Below, one piece after another: positions 25,775 to 37,734 of a stretch of DNA of 64,000 nucleotides. Below the pieces are notes generated by a model that did not search any database, was not told the origin of the DNA, and worked only from the letters and a program-made list of their open reading frames with translations. Made by a program: the position numbers and the translations under genes. Numbering within the stretch: the first letter of the stretch is position 1; every line of letters starts with the position of its first letter. Origin of the DNA: Enchytraeus crypticus (lineage: Eukaryota > Annelida > Clitellata > Enchytraeida > Enchytraeidae); contig CAJHZI010000492.1 of assembly GCA_905160935.1 (NCBI GenBank), forward strand, positions 15,001-79,000, written 5' to 3'.

Positions 25775-25900
25775 ACTAAGTTTAACGTCAGTTTCCTGTG
25801 TCAAATTCATCTCAGTGACCGGGCCAGACATCGATTTGAACCTTCATCCACCAATCCGTAGAAGGACATGTAACCATTCTGGCAAAACTCAGCCAACTTT
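25775..25900 (-). mobile_element. SINE-A copy
   Basis: On the - strand AATGGTTACATG, GGTTCAAATC (box B), then CAGGAAACTGACGTTAAAC, the 3' module. Confidence 0.75.
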
Positions 25901-26950
25901 AATTCTCATATGAACTAAGTTTTGGGATTGTCACTGACACCTTCTTGGGATAAGATTACAGACGCTAAATTTTTTAGGTTTAATTAGTTATTAGAATTAA
26001 ATGTCCGTTTTCTCACCCGATAAGTACTTATGGAAATTGTCGGCTAGGCTCCGTTCTTAACTGTTGAACACCATATTTATGTAATAAGACTATGTTTTAT
26101 CAAAAATCTATTATAAGGATAATTATAAAAGACTATAATAAATGTTTTAGTAAAACTACCATCCATGATGATTCCATCTATTTCGATGGCACAGGTTTAA
26201 ACCCTTAAACAGTTTTACCCTTTATTCATTTACCGGTCCTATGAAGGACCGGTAAAGTACTCTCTAGTTATCAAAGCCTGCGGAGATTTATTATGTATGT
26301 ACAGTACTTGTTCACAACGATGCTGATGATGTCTGTAGTTACTGAAACCGACGAAAAGTATTTAAATTTGCCTAGCAGTGATTCAGTTAATCAGACGATG
26401 CTATTTAGAATTTCTGTCGGTATTTTTCTGGGTTAAAATACGACATGATTCCTATGCTTCAATACTCTTTTCCCGGCTATTGAGCATTGAGAAATTGACC
26501 TACGCAAGTTGACCCTGTCTGGTGCTGGTAACACTGTGGTCCTCGTGACTTCATTTATTATTAACGATTGATTAGTTGGATGTTTCACTTATCGATATAT
26601 CAAATTTAGGAGTTGGTAACGTGGAGATATTTAGAGCAGTGAGGTTTCACGAAATGGCGGCTGTAGATCACTTGAGATGGACGCCCTATCGCATGGATGT
26701 TATATTGACCGGAAGGCGTATGTTCAGCCATATTTGAAGCCTGGAGTTGAAGTTTAATACGTGCATGCAAGAATGAATCTTGTAAATGAGTGGATAATTG
26801 GTTCTATTTGCAAAAGAAGCATTGCGTCGATATTATATTCAATTATAGATAACCGCTTGAGTTTTTATGATAGATGTTTAGTAGACAGTTAGTAGCTTAT
26901 GATATAAACTATACTACAGAGTGCAATTGTGCAATACTAAGCGCATGTCT
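25901..26950. other. No recognised gene; one hairpin inside
   Basis: Anonymous except for the palindrome at 26229-26256 and CGAAATGGCGGCTG at 26649. Confidence 0.5.
26229..26256. other. Perfect 12-bp hairpin, ATGA loop
   Basis: TTTACCGGTCCT, ATGA, AGGACCGGTAAA. Confidence 0.95.
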
Positions 26951-26954
26951 AGTA

Positions 26955-27108
26955 TGAGTGCGTCTGGCTGGAGCCAGTGGCGATGTCGGTAAGATATTAG
27001 ACCGCGGATTAGTATGTGCGGGGTTCAGGTCTTGGGCTCGCCCGTCTTTGACATCGCTTTCGAGTGAGGAAACTGACGTTAAACTTAGCTTTACCAGCTT
27101 TACCTTTA
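26955..27108 (+). mobile_element. SINE-A copy, near full length
   Basis: Starts GGAGCCAGTGGCGATGTCGG, has GCGGGGTTCAGGTC (box B-like), then CATCGCTTTCGAGTGAGG, AAACTGACGTTAAACTTAGC. The most complete copy of the family; tRNA-derived by its box B. Confidence 0.78.
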
Positions 27109-27345
27109 TACAGTATTCCTTTCCTAATTATTACCGTGAAACTTGAGAACAGACCAAATGAAAACTACACTTGCACAGATGATTCCATTAAAGCAGACAC
27201 TGTATTTCAAGCAATGGGGTCAGTACTGTTAAGTGATCACTCAAATTATAGCCCATATGCAGTCTTGCCACATCGGTTGTGGCCATTTGTCAACAAATTC
27301 AGAACGCTTCTGAGCTCTAGTTAAGTTAATTAAATATGCTTTAAT
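27109..27345. other. No recognised feature
   Basis: A frame of 86 codons (27064-27324) overlaps the SINE-A end and is not supported. Confidence 0.45.
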
Positions 27346-27930
27346 GTAAATGATTTATGTTGATTCTATTGATTGACTGTAATGCGATTCTTTGATGATT
27401 GATTTATTATTTAATTGATTGGAGATTAATTAATTTAATTTATCAATTGTTTGATTATATATCGACTGATTGATTATATATCGACTGAATGATTACTTCA
27501 TGGATTTCGCAGTCGACTATTTGACCAATTTAATGATGAATAAAATGATTACATATTGAAAAAATTGATTAATAATTTAATGTTTAATTGATTACATGAT
27601 TATTTGATGATCAGTTGGTGTTTGATTGATGAATTGATTTATTAATTGATTAAACTTTGAATTAAACAACCTTCTGACTATAAAGTTGCTGGCGAGATTG
27701 ATTTATTGATTATTGGTTTATTGTTTGATTGATTTACTGATTGATTGATGGATTGTTTAAATTTGCGTGACTGTATTACCATACAATCACGCAAATCTCG
27801 GTATATGCTGTGTTTGGATCTAATAAACTTATTCCCCCCATTTCTCGCTCTCTCTCTCTCTCTCTTTGATTGATTGATTGATTGACTGATTGATTGCTTG
27901 ATCGATTGATTGCTTGATTGATTGATTGAG
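27346..27930. repeat. Degenerate GATT region with hairpin and (CT)n
   Basis: TTGATTGATT tracts throughout, a 17-bp hairpin at 27760-27797 and a CT tract at 27846-27866. Confidence 0.88.
27760..27797. other. 17-bp hairpin with one mismatch, TACC loop
   Basis: AATTTGCGTGACTGTAT pairs with ATACAATCACGCAAATT-type sequence (16 of 17 positions). Confidence 0.9.
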
Positions 27931-28248
27931 AGAAGGTTGAGTTATCGGGTCAATATAGCAACCCTGCAATGTCTATAGCTTCACTGCTTCGTTCAGTGCA
28001 GAATTCCTCCCCGTCCTCGTGTTTGTACAGGCGTGTTGTTGTGCTGCGCATGTGTTTGATGCACCGTTGATTATAACTGAGTCGTGGATTGTGGTGCATG
28101 GCGTCATGTACATATTTAGGCTTGCATTTATATCTAAAAGTTTTTTGCGCCTCAGCTGTATAACTTTGTCTCATTGCAGTTTGGTTTTCAAAATAAATGT
28201 TCATTTTTACTATATACATTTTTAAAAATAAATTTATTTATTATTATC
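27931..28248. other. No recognised feature
   Basis: Overlapping frames on both strands (89 and 68 codons) have no recognisable domain. Confidence 0.45.
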
Positions 28249-28455
28249 GTGTTGTCGACGGGTTGCTGAAGTATGGACCACCAACCTTAGATTTCACCTG
28301 CCGCAAAAGCCCACAAAATACTAATATCCAATAAGATCTTAATAGATAAGTTCGATTGGTGAGCGTCTAGTCTCAAGAAATTGCTACAAAATTGCCTAAT
28401 CACGACCCTAGTTCATCTGAGATGTAAGGGAAGATGATGATGATGATTATGACTA
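28249..28455 (+). mobile_element. SINE-B copy with (GATGAT)n tail
   Basis: GTTGCTGAAGTATGGACCAC, GGTGAGCGTCTAGTCTC, AATTGCTACAAAATTGCC, CGACCCTAGTTCATCTGAGA, AGGGAAGATGATGATGATGA. Confidence 0.76.
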
Positions 28456-28477
28456 TTGTTGTTATATAGATAATCCA

Positions 28478-28556
28478 GTTCTCTCCCTGTGACTGATGCT
28501 AGCTCACCGGAAACTGAAGTTAACCTAGGCTTCAGCCTTGAAGCGTTGAATTAAGG
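28478..28556 (+). mobile_element. SINE-A 3' fragment
   Basis: CTCACCGGAAACTGAAGTTA, ACCTAGGCTTCAGCC, next to the SINE-B copy. Confidence 0.6.
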
Positions 28557-29464
28557 AAAGTTTCGTTAGGGGCCGAGGAAAATTCTTTATTATTGATCAC
28601 GTATTTTGGTTGATCGATAGCGTGCTCTCTGATGATCTTAATGATGGATTTGTACCTGTGATCTCTTGCTATTGTATTGCGACATTGCGAATTATGCCTG
28701 ATGCATATTGGAAATATATATGATGATATTGCCTAAGAATACAGTCGGTCTATTCTAGCTTTATATTTGATAGATTCTATACCTATTACTAAGCACCTTT
28801 CCTGACGTTAGTTTTTTTCCTATTGCATACTTTAATATATTCTAATTAAATTGTGGATTGTAAGGTGGTTTTCCATTCTTTCCATTATACCCTCTTTAGA
28901 TCTTCTACAGTCAATGCCGTTCTCAGTTGGGCTATTCCCAAATTTCTGACTATTGCATGAATAGCGCAGCTATTGCCGCAGGGCGCAGGGCTACTTATTG
29001 CTACGAGGCTGGGGAAGAATTATGCACTTTTGATCGAAAAGCAGTTCATGTAAATCGAAGTACGTTTGTATAATTATTGTAGGTTTTGTTCCTAGAGTGT
29101 ATGATATTATATGTATAATATTAAACGTTACTTACTGTCTATTATGGCCGAGTTAATGTTTATTAGATAGTATCTGAATTTTACGTCGGTGTTGTCGCTC
29201 GAATGGATATCTCTCATATCTTATAGGTGACTGTTGAATAGGCCAACTGAATGTGAACAGCGCACCTAGTGATCCGCAATCAAACTCTTAACCTTTTAAA
29301 AACTGGTTAATCATTTCTTAGGACATATATCGGCAGGAATGTGTTGTGAAACATTGAAGACGATGAGATCAGAATCACTAGATATGTGGTATTAAAGCTA
29401 GAAATTTATAGTTGGTAACTTATTGATGTCTAAAGTGTTTATGGCCCTTTTATTGCGCTTGTCG
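28557..29464. other. No recognised feature
   Basis: Anonymous sequence. Confidence 0.5.
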
Positions 29465-29612
29465 CCGCTTGGTGTAACAAGAACAACAACAACGATGCCA
29501 CTGTCGTCGATGACAACATCGAGCAGTCTTGAACCAATTCCAAGAAAATTAGCAAAGCCGGTCTAAAAACGGTGCAGAATCCAGAAAATCTGTCTAAGAA
29601 AGATAGGCAATG
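29465..29612 (+). mobile_element. SINE-C copy, longest
   Basis: AACAAGAACAACAACAACGA, TGCCACTGTCGTCGATGACA, ACATCGAGCA, CCAATTCCAAGAAAATTAGC, AATCCAGAAAATCTG, AAGATAGGCAATG. Confidence 0.75.
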
Positions 29613-29799
29613 TTTCCTTGCGACTGTTGTGGTAGGGCTAACACTGAAAAGGAAATCCTGAGAAATCTGAAGTCAAGTCAATTATGATTCTTATATACGT
29701 GACGAAGGCAACGGGAAACCACATCATAAGCCATACTATTTCCATACTATAGGTTACATTAAGGTATGGATAAGGCATAGCCATTTCTAAAGGGATTAA

Positions 29800-29967
29800 T
29801 TCGTTAAGCGATAGACCTATAGCGTGAAAAGCGGAATGTGAGTGAGAATATGTACTTTGAACCTGCCGTTTGATAGAACACAAGAGACTGAGAGAAAGAG
29901 AGGGAGAGAGAGAGAGTGAGTGAGTGAGTGAGTGAGTGTGAGAGAGAGAGTGAATGAGTTAGTGAGT

Positions 29968-30002
<35 letters not shown>
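29800..30002 (-). repeat. (AG)n/(GAGT)n array with shared flank
   Basis: AGAATATGTACTTTGAACCTGCC precedes the AG tract (shown as ATGTACTTTGAACCTGCC), the same flank as at 37,420-37,450. Confidence 0.85.
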
Positions 30003-30006
<4 letters not shown>

Positions 30007-30394
30007 GCACAACATGATTTCAGTTGTAATTTTATAAATTTTTATTTTAAATGCTAACAGCTTCTGACTACGTGACGCAGATTCCAATGTGGCTTAGCTT
30101 TCGTTAATTTCGTTTTATAGTCAAAGCCGGATAAGGAAAAGGTCATTGTATTCCCATTAATTTAGAAACGGTTATATAATATTTGTATGTGACATAAATT
30201 ATATTAAAATCAAGATTTAATTCGTTTAATATGATATGGCTTTGCTTTTCGGTTGATGTTGTTATTGCTCTTGTAGTGGTTGCTAGTGTTGTCCTTCTCT
30301 GCTCTTTTCTATAGTTTTAGGAGCACAATTCAGAAACACCTTTACCAAGTATATTCTAGGTTTTTGTAAAGGCAGCTTATCATCAATTGTAGAG
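30003..30394. other. No recognised feature
   Basis: Anonymous sequence. Confidence 0.5.
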
Positions 30395-30475
30395 GCGGGG
30401 TTCAATCCAGTGCTCTCCCATCACTGGCATGCTATCGAGCAGGAAACTGGCGTTAAACTAGACTTCAGCTTTTTA
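30395..30475 (+). mobile_element. SINE-A copy
   Basis: GAGGCGGGGTTCAATCCAGT (box B), CTCTCCCATCACTGGCATGC, AGGAAACTGGCGTTAAACTA. Confidence 0.72.
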
Positions 30476-30662
30476 ACCTGTAAGACCTCTGTAATTTGAT
30501 CAATTTTTTGATCGATGGATTGAATCCATAGCGGGTTGATCTAAGGTATTCGTATCTTAGTTTAGGGCTTGAGTGAGAAAGAATATCAGAGGGTTATCTT
30601 GTGTGGTTATCATGTGTCTTGTTTGTAATATACAATATATTACAATGCCATGCAATTCAGTG

Positions 30663-30814
30663 CAGGGGCGTCTCCCACTTATGGCCTATGATGTAAAACA
30701 CAACTTAACGGTTATCTTACTATAGTACGTTACCCCTAAGTTTGATGTTCAGGTACCCCCGGAGAATTTCGTGACGCCAATTACGTCATCGCTTATATAG
30801 CGAAGACGCCCCTG
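30663..30814. mobile_element. 152-bp hAT-like MITE
   Basis: The ends are CAGGGGCGTCT and its exact inverse AGACGCCCCTG. Flanking octamers ATTCAGTG and ATTTAGTA agree at 6 of 8 positions, consistent with an aged 8-bp target duplication. No ORF. Confidence 0.8.
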
Positions 30815-30822
30815 ATTTAGTA

Positions 30823-32065
30823 CAATTGGTGTTTAATGTTTTGCTGGAGTAGGCTTATATCATGTTAATTCATCTCTATAACCCCTATGTCTACTTTACA
30901 ACAATTATAGTCAATTGGACTAACGATATATACTGAAATACACATAGCAATAGAAAACACTATTATACAAGAATATGTCTAAAGGACCTAATCTAATAGA
31001 TATATAAAATAGATGAGAGCTTAGAATTTACCGAAAGGATCTTACAAAAAGAAAGATTTTTTTGGATTTTTTAAAGCTATCAAGTGAATTTGAAAGTTAT
31101 ACAATTTGAAAGTGTTTTTCTGATTTTGGGACCTAATGTTAGAAATGACTTGTCACCATAAGAAACTGTTCGCCATTTCGGTTACAACAGTTCTGTTTCA
31201 AAGTAGGTTTAACGTCTGTTTTATTAACTGAGGGTGATATTAGGGTGATATTAGTTCTGTCAATAAACACAGTGATGAGATTTTAAGTAGTCACTCAATT
31301 TAAAAATTAATCTCATATAGAGTTAAATAAAAGAGTTAGAAGAAGTTAAGTTTAAAAAATTAGGAGTTAAGAATAAGTCATTTAAATTAGCATTTTGTTA
31401 ATTGGAGCTATAAATTTGTAAGAAAAAGACTTAGAATCATTACTCAATGAGTTGCCTTGAATACGGATGACTGCTCGTTTTAATCTGACTCGATTGAGAA
31501 AATATCAATCTCTAATTCTGCGTAGAGTAGTGGAGGGGTGCGGGGGGAAATAAAAAGTAAAAAATAGAAGTTGCAGACAGACTTTGAAGGCTAGTTGCAG
31601 AAATTGTCTTGAGCATTGGTGTGGCTCACTGAGCCATATATAGTACACCATACAAAAATAGCACATTGGTGTGGCCCGTCGTTTTTGAAGTATGTATGTA
31701 GATTTCATATGAAACGCTGCCGAGTTATTGTAACCTTCAACCGTGTCATAAAGTCTATTATGTATTGGCGCTACTATTCATAGCCATGGAGCTTTGGAAT
31801 AAGGTTTAGTGTACGTTTAAGCCTAGCATGTGATATGGTTAATTTAATTTTAAATATATAGACACTAAAATAAAATGTATAAATTATTGTTTAGCTGTTA
31901 GGTCGTACTTTTCGAGTGTACGATGAAAGTTTGTATTAGGCCTACTTTGTAAGGCGTTGCTGGTACGCAGAGGTTTTGCTTAGAAAATTAAAATTCTACA
32001 AAACTTGCCAGCAACTTCCGATTGCCATCAGCTGTGCGCTACTAAACAGCCTCCTTTAGTTGATC
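30823..32065. other. No recognised gene
   Basis: Anonymous. GGTTTAACGTCTGTTTTATT near 31,207 may be a reversed SINE-A 3' scrap. Confidence 0.45.
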
Positions 32066-32190
32066 ATCATGCATAATGTAAAAAGATTATTGCTGAGGCA
32101 TAATATAAAAACATTTTTGCTGAAGCATAATATAAAAAACATTATTTACTTGAGCGGCGTGCATAATATAAAAACATTATTGTAGAGACG
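32066..32190 (+). repeat. Tandem repeat GCATAATATAAAAACATTAT
   Basis: Four to five units of about 30 bp. Confidence 0.9.
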
Positions 32191-32569
32191 TAGTAGCTCT
32201 TTACACGGACCTGATACTATTTAAGAAGGTCTTTAAAAAAATTTAATCCCAGACTGTCTAGCATTCACCCCATTTTCGTCCTAGTATTGAAATTTAGCAA
32301 AAGCTCAGATTATAGTGCTAGATGATGTGATGAACACTAGATAGTGTCTTTACTGGTACAAAATTTTATTTAAACTCTTTTTGTGCATCATGAGCTTGTT
32401 ATTTAGTTTCGACTCTCCGCTAAGTCTATACATGTATATAGCCTCCAGTTGTATATGCTATCCTTTGTTATACAAATGCGGGTTATACATGATTCTATTT
32501 GTTTCAATTGACATACGATTCAAATTAAATTTTTTCTTAGATTTCCTTAATCTTTTATTGTAGTGGTCT

Positions 32570-33130
32570 TGGATTCTTCTTAACTTTGATTCTGTTGAAC
32601 TTTGATTCTTGATTTTAACGCTCTTTGATTCTGTTGATCCGCGAATAGATCTTTTCGGTAATAGCTATAAATAGAACATCGTGGACACCAAATATAAACA
32701 GTGGACTAGAAAAAGTAAACACTGCATAGAATACTATTGAAATGTACTACTTCCTCATAAAATTTCTAATATGAGTTTTGTTTAGAAATGTTATGTACTT
32801 TACAACCTACTATACGTATTAATATACGTATAATTAAAAAATAACTTAACACTTATAGTTTAACTCTTTCATCCATTATAACGGTATGCATGCATTATAA
32901 CGAAGTTATAACATAGACCCATTACATTTACACGTAAATTTATGTATCAGATGTCAACATAAACAAAACCAGTGTTACCATACAACAAAGTATGTTTTCA
33001 ATTACCGAACTGATCTATTCTAGCGCTCTCTGAGTCTGTTCATTCTTGATTTAAATGCTCTCTGATTCGATTGATCATTTATTCTAGTGCTCTTTGATTC
33101 TGCTGCGTTTTGATTCTAATGAACCATGAT
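32570..33130 (+). repeat. Degenerate GCTCTTTGATTCTGTTGATC repeat, interrupted
   Basis: Units on both sides of the MITE at 32644-33019. Confidence 0.75.
32644..33019 (+). mobile_element. MITE-like element, copy 2
   Basis: The partner of 22452-22815. It starts AATAGATCTTTTCGGTAAT and ends with the inverse ATTACCGAACTGATCTATT (imperfect). It has a small local expansion (ATATACGTAT) absent from copy 1. Confidence 0.8.
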
Positions 33131-33855
33131 TCTAAACAGGCTACTTTTTATTTGAATCTGGACTTTTGGTTCAATTTCATTGAATCGATCTTCAATTCAA
33201 TTAATATACGGTATGTTTGAGGCTATTGATTCTTTTCTATTATGTAATTCTACTGGTTTATGATTCTACTAATGTTATTTATTTTATTGATTCTATTGAT
33301 TTTCTAGATTGATCTATTCCATTTATTGATTAGTTGAGTTTAATTAATTCAGTTCATGTTTACTTTTTTAAGCAAACCCCAAGAGCGTTTTACGCATAAA
33401 ACTCATTTGCATAGATTTGTTTGAGTAATGGACTAGCACTGCATAGGATCTTACTTTCCTGTGAACTTATTTACGCAGTGTTTTCTAGCTGCCTATCGTT
33501 CGTTATTCCATCAGGTTTTCGCTTAAGGCAGAGACAATTGACATTTTCCTAGCATTTATTTATTTCATTTATGATACACATATCACAATTGGCGTTCACA
33601 ATAAGTAGTTAGAGCGCTTGAACGTAAATAAAAGCCCACAAAGTATTATACACATATGTATGTTTATATAAGTTTTTGTATATGAAGACTGGAACGAGTG
33701 TTGCTGGATAGCGTAAAGTTCCGCTAATATGTGGAATTTTTTTACTACTTTAGATATTAATTTAAATGTAATTGTTATTTTACTATTGAACTCTTCCTGT
33801 AAAGTAGTCTCGAAGACCGAATTCGGCCAAGACACTGCTATATAAGTTTTCGTTG
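33131..33855. other. No recognised feature
   Basis: GATTCTAT-rich sequence, then anonymous DNA. Confidence 0.5.
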
Positions 33856-33859
33856 TTAA

Positions 33860-33860
33860 C

Positions 33861-33900
<40 letters not shown>
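33860..33900. repeat. (AAT)n microsatellite
   Basis: About 13 units; the poly-Leu frame on - is an artefact. Confidence 0.95.
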
Positions 33901-33903
<3 letters not shown>

Positions 33904-34692
33904 GTCACTTATATATTCAAAATTTTATAAATGCAAACATTTGCATTAATTATTAATTATTTCTCAAATTTTCCTTACGAACTCGGACGGTTTCCGGTCA
34001 TTTCAGTTTAAATCTTTTCCGATAGAAGCAGGAATCAAATAAAGAGTCAGGGTTCGAAAGGTTCAATGTATTTTGAACTCTCAGTAGAAAGGTTTTAAAG
34101 AAGGCGATAAGCTTTCTCACATAGCCTCGTTCGGCGAGAGTTGTCAGTCTGGCGAGGTTTCTTATTCAGTCTGGTGCGGGGACTTTCCGCCATATTTGGA
34201 GTCGTAGATCTGTATTGATTTGGCGACCTATTCAGTTTTTGCTGCTGTAGTTTCATTCCGAAAATAGCACTGTGTGGCTTATGGAGTTTATTCAATTATT
34301 TATTTTAATACATTTTAGATTCAGAATTTGTGTCTTATTTTCGACATTTATTAGTATCTGTAAAATGTATCAGTTACTATTATTAATTTATAAAACTGAA
34401 ATGGTAATACAATATTTTAGTAATAAAATGAAAAGCTAAATTAATTAACCTCTCGCATTGCAAGGGTAATATTATTTATATCAAGTGTGAAGAGTAAATA
34501 TTATATCACTTATATATTTCACGGCATGCAATTAATGCATGTTAAATAGTACACGTATATTTTATATTTGCCAAATAGTTAAATAAATCTACTTCAGTTC
34601 TTACTACTGAACTGAATATAAGTTCATGAAAGTTGTGTTGAGTTCATAAATAGAAGCGCCGCTGTTGGCTTTATCTTCTGTTTTATATTTGA
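33901..34692. other. No recognised feature
   Basis: AT-rich anonymous sequence. Confidence 0.5.
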
Positions 34693-35866
34693 ACCGGATC
34701 TACCACAGGTGCCCTTATAGCACTCTATCAGAGTATATCACAAATGTTGTCAAGTAGTCCCTTTGTCAGAGTCATTGTTCTAGATTTTAGCAAAGCTTTT
34801 GATCGGATCAGACATTCAACTGTTATTGAAAAATTTGCTGATCTGGACATACCATCTTGCGTCCATAATTGGCTTGTTAGTTTCTTTACTGGCCGTCAAC
34901 ATTGTACTAAATTTGATGGCAATGTATCCTCTACTGCAAATATTTCAGCTAGTGTTGTACAAGGTTCAGCTATTGGTCCCGCTTCATATTCCATTACTGC
35001 TTCGGATTTAAGACCTATGCACTCTTATAATGACATTATTAAGTTCGCTGATGATGCATACATCATTATCCCATCTCAGTATCTTTATACCACTGACGAT
35101 GAACTTTGCTAACATTGACTGATGGTCCAGTAAGAACAATCTACAGTTGAATAAGTCGAAATCCCGTGAACTTCTTTTCCATCCTCCGCGATCTAAATTT
35201 CTAGCAAGTTTTGTGCCACCGCTTCTAGATGGATTTGTCAGAGTCAACACCTTGAAGTGCTTAGGTGTTACACTGCAATCCAACTTTTCTTTTTCTGTCC
35301 ACGTGGATGATATAATTAACAGTTGCTCTTCTAATCTTTTTGCCATTCGCACTCTAAAATCAAAAGGTCTTAATTCTGACCTAATTGTCACTGTCTTTAA
35401 ATCTATTGTACTATCCAAGTTAACATATGCATCGCAATTTTGGTGGGGTTATGTTGGTTCCTCGGAGAGTGAACGCCTTGAAGCCTTCCTCAGGAAGGCT
35501 ATAAGATGTAACTTCTATGATGGAGTACGATCTTTTGCGGATATCGCTGCTGATGCAGATGAGAAATTGTTTAACGCTATCATCAGTAACAAACAGCATG
35601 TCCTGCACCGGCTTCTTCCGCCGCTTAAAGATAGTGTTAACTTTAAGCTCAGGGAGAGGGCTCACCCTTTCTCTTTACCATCTAAGCGCACACCTTTGAT
35701 GGATAAGAACTTTATAATTAGAATGCTATATAAAGACTCTTATTAAGTTTTTTTAAACAGTGTCTGCTTATGTTTATTACTTTCTATATTGCCATTTGTG
35801 TGTGTGTACGTTTTCTGCGGTATGTCAGATTTCATGTAATAAACGAATATAATAATAATTTGAACA
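34693..35866 (+). pseudogene. 5'-truncated Jockey/CR1-type LINE, reverse transcriptase remnant
   Basis: A reading frame begins abruptly at GSTTGALIALY, part of the RT block that precedes VIVLDFSKAFDRI (34765-34803, first catalytic Asp motif). It continues with HNWLVSFFTGRQ and VVQGSAIGPASY, and has the catalytic motif KFADDAY (FADD) near 35,050. Near 35,105 a one-base shift and a TGA break the frame; it resumes SKNNNLQLNKSKS and runs to 35746 with CLGVTL, CSSNLFAIRTLKSKGL and a C-terminus RMLYKDSY typical of these LINEs. A short 3'UTR ends in AATAATAATT. Role when intact: reverse transcription of LINE RNA at a nicked target. Inactive here. Confidence 0.88.
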
Positions 35867-36307
35867 CCTGCAATACAGAGAATATTACATCAGGTCAATA
35901 TAACTTCCTTGATGTATCTCATTTATCTGCGCTTTAGTTTCAGTAGGATGCTTTAACTAGCGTAGGATTGGAATGCATATGATATTGCCGCGTGAGTGCA
36001 GGAGCTATACAGAGGGCGAGTTGACATATTTAAGGTTTGGGAGTGAATTAAATTGTGCCTAAATTTAATTTACAAAAGATACCTTACTATCTTATCACTA
36101 GAGCCATTTTGGATTATTTAAGAATACAGGATTGAAATCAAAAAGGACCGGGGGGGGGGGAGTAATCCTCTTGCCCTCCCCGGGTTAATTATTCTGCATT
36201 CGGGAGTATTAGCGACGAATTCCGTGTTCTGGGAATGGATTGAATCCGAGAGAAAGACAAAGACTTGTCCAACACACGTATGGGTTTGAACTGCGTACTG
36301 TTGCACG
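35867..36307. other. No recognised feature
   Basis: Anonymous with a G10 run near 36,151. Confidence 0.5.
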
Positions 36308-36612
36308 GGTATGGTTACGTGGATAGGATTTTATGGATAGGGTTTTAAGGATAGAGTTTTATGGTTAGGGTTATATGATTAGTGTTGTATGATTAGGGTT
36401 TTATGGATAGGATTTTATTTAGGGTTTTATGGATAGGATTTTATTTAGGGTTTTATGGATTTGGGTTATAGAGATCCGATTTTATGGTTAGGGTTTTATG
36501 GATGTGGTTATATAGATAGGATTTTATGACTAGGGTTATATGGTTAGGGTTATATGGTTAGAGTTATATCGATAGAATTATATGTATAAGTAGAGTTATA
36601 TGGATAGAATTG
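36308..36612 (+). repeat. Degenerate TTTTATGGATAGGG repeat
   Basis: Units of 14-16 bp (GGTTTTATGGATAGG, GGTTATATGGTTAGG). It looks telomere-like only in short patches. Confidence 0.9.
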
Positions 36613-36699
36613 AATCTTCGAGAGAGATACGGCTTAGCTGTGTAGGCCAGTTGATCAGATGACGTATTTAGAAAATTATTAAAATGATCTGTGCTCAAT

Positions 36700-36736
36700 A
36701 TCCTTTCTCCAGATATAGGCTAACTCTTAACGTCAG

Positions 36737-36778
<42 letters not shown>

Positions 36779-36835
36779 ATGGGTTGCGAGATGAGAATTC
36801 GAATCCTGCACGTACCGATTCACAGATATAGGCAT
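36700..36835 (-). mobile_element. SINE-A copy interrupted by (CT)n
   Basis: TAACTCTTAACGTCAGTTTCCTC, then a CT tract (36741-36778), then ATTCGAATCCTGCACGTACC with the box B complement; the shared parts are given in short form. Confidence 0.6.
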
Positions 36836-37734
36836 ATTAGCTAATCATGAGGTATTCTCAACCCAGATTGACGATTTGGATGAGATTAGCTCTGTTTTTG
36901 CGAAGTACCCTGTTATACGCTAATTAGTCTACTTAAAAAAAGTGTCTTCGAAACTACTTTACGGAATGAGTTCAATTATAATAATAAAATTAAAATTTAT
37001 AAGTAATATCGCATGTACATGTATAAATAAGATCCGGAGACTACCATTGTAGGTGTGTGTGCTTTTTTTAAAATTTAACTTAGGTTTTTATAATTTAATT
37101 ATATTAAATAGTAGAAAGTATCCATTTAATTTAGTGAGCTTATATTTAGTGAGAGCTAACTAAATAGAAACTACATGTAATTTATATAAAATAAAACATC
37201 ATTAATTGGTATTTACATTAAAAGCCTAGAGTGTGCCGCAATTGAAGCGGTGTTAAATCTCCTACCCTTTGCTAAAGCTCACAAACACGACATGAAGAGC
37301 AAGTAGAGCTACAAAAAGTAACTATAAAAAGGTATATATGGTATGGAAAAGGTTTAGCATTTTGTGGAGTGATTAGCTGATTGATCTTTAGAGTGCTCTT
37401 TAAGGGGGCGTGAAAACAAACTCTTAGTGTGCATATGTACCTTGAACCTGCCACTTGACAGACACTAGAGAGAGACTTTGAGAAACCTTTCAGCCTTCGA
37501 TTAAAACATCTACGATAAGAAATTAATGAAATAGAAAAGAGTTGAAATTATATGGATAGAGACTAGTTAAGTTAAGACAAATACAATTGAAACTAATGAA
37601 TAGAAACTGTTTAATCTAATAGAGATAAAAAGGATAAACTAATTAAAGTAAACTATAGCTGGTAATGTACTGCGGGGGATTTAGACGTGTAGGTGGGTCT
37701 CACTAAATTCTAGAGAGGATTACGTCAGCTTAGC
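36836..37734. other. Mostly unrecognised
   Basis: CATATGTACCTTGAACCTGC at about 37,432 followed by AGAGAGAGA matches the flank of the CT/AG arrays (reverse orientation). No gene is seen. Confidence 0.45.

Noticed and set aside
36308..36612. Telomere-like TTAGGG repeats
   Set aside because: Units vary between 14 and 16 bp and are ATGGATAGGG-type, so it is a degenerate minisatellite.
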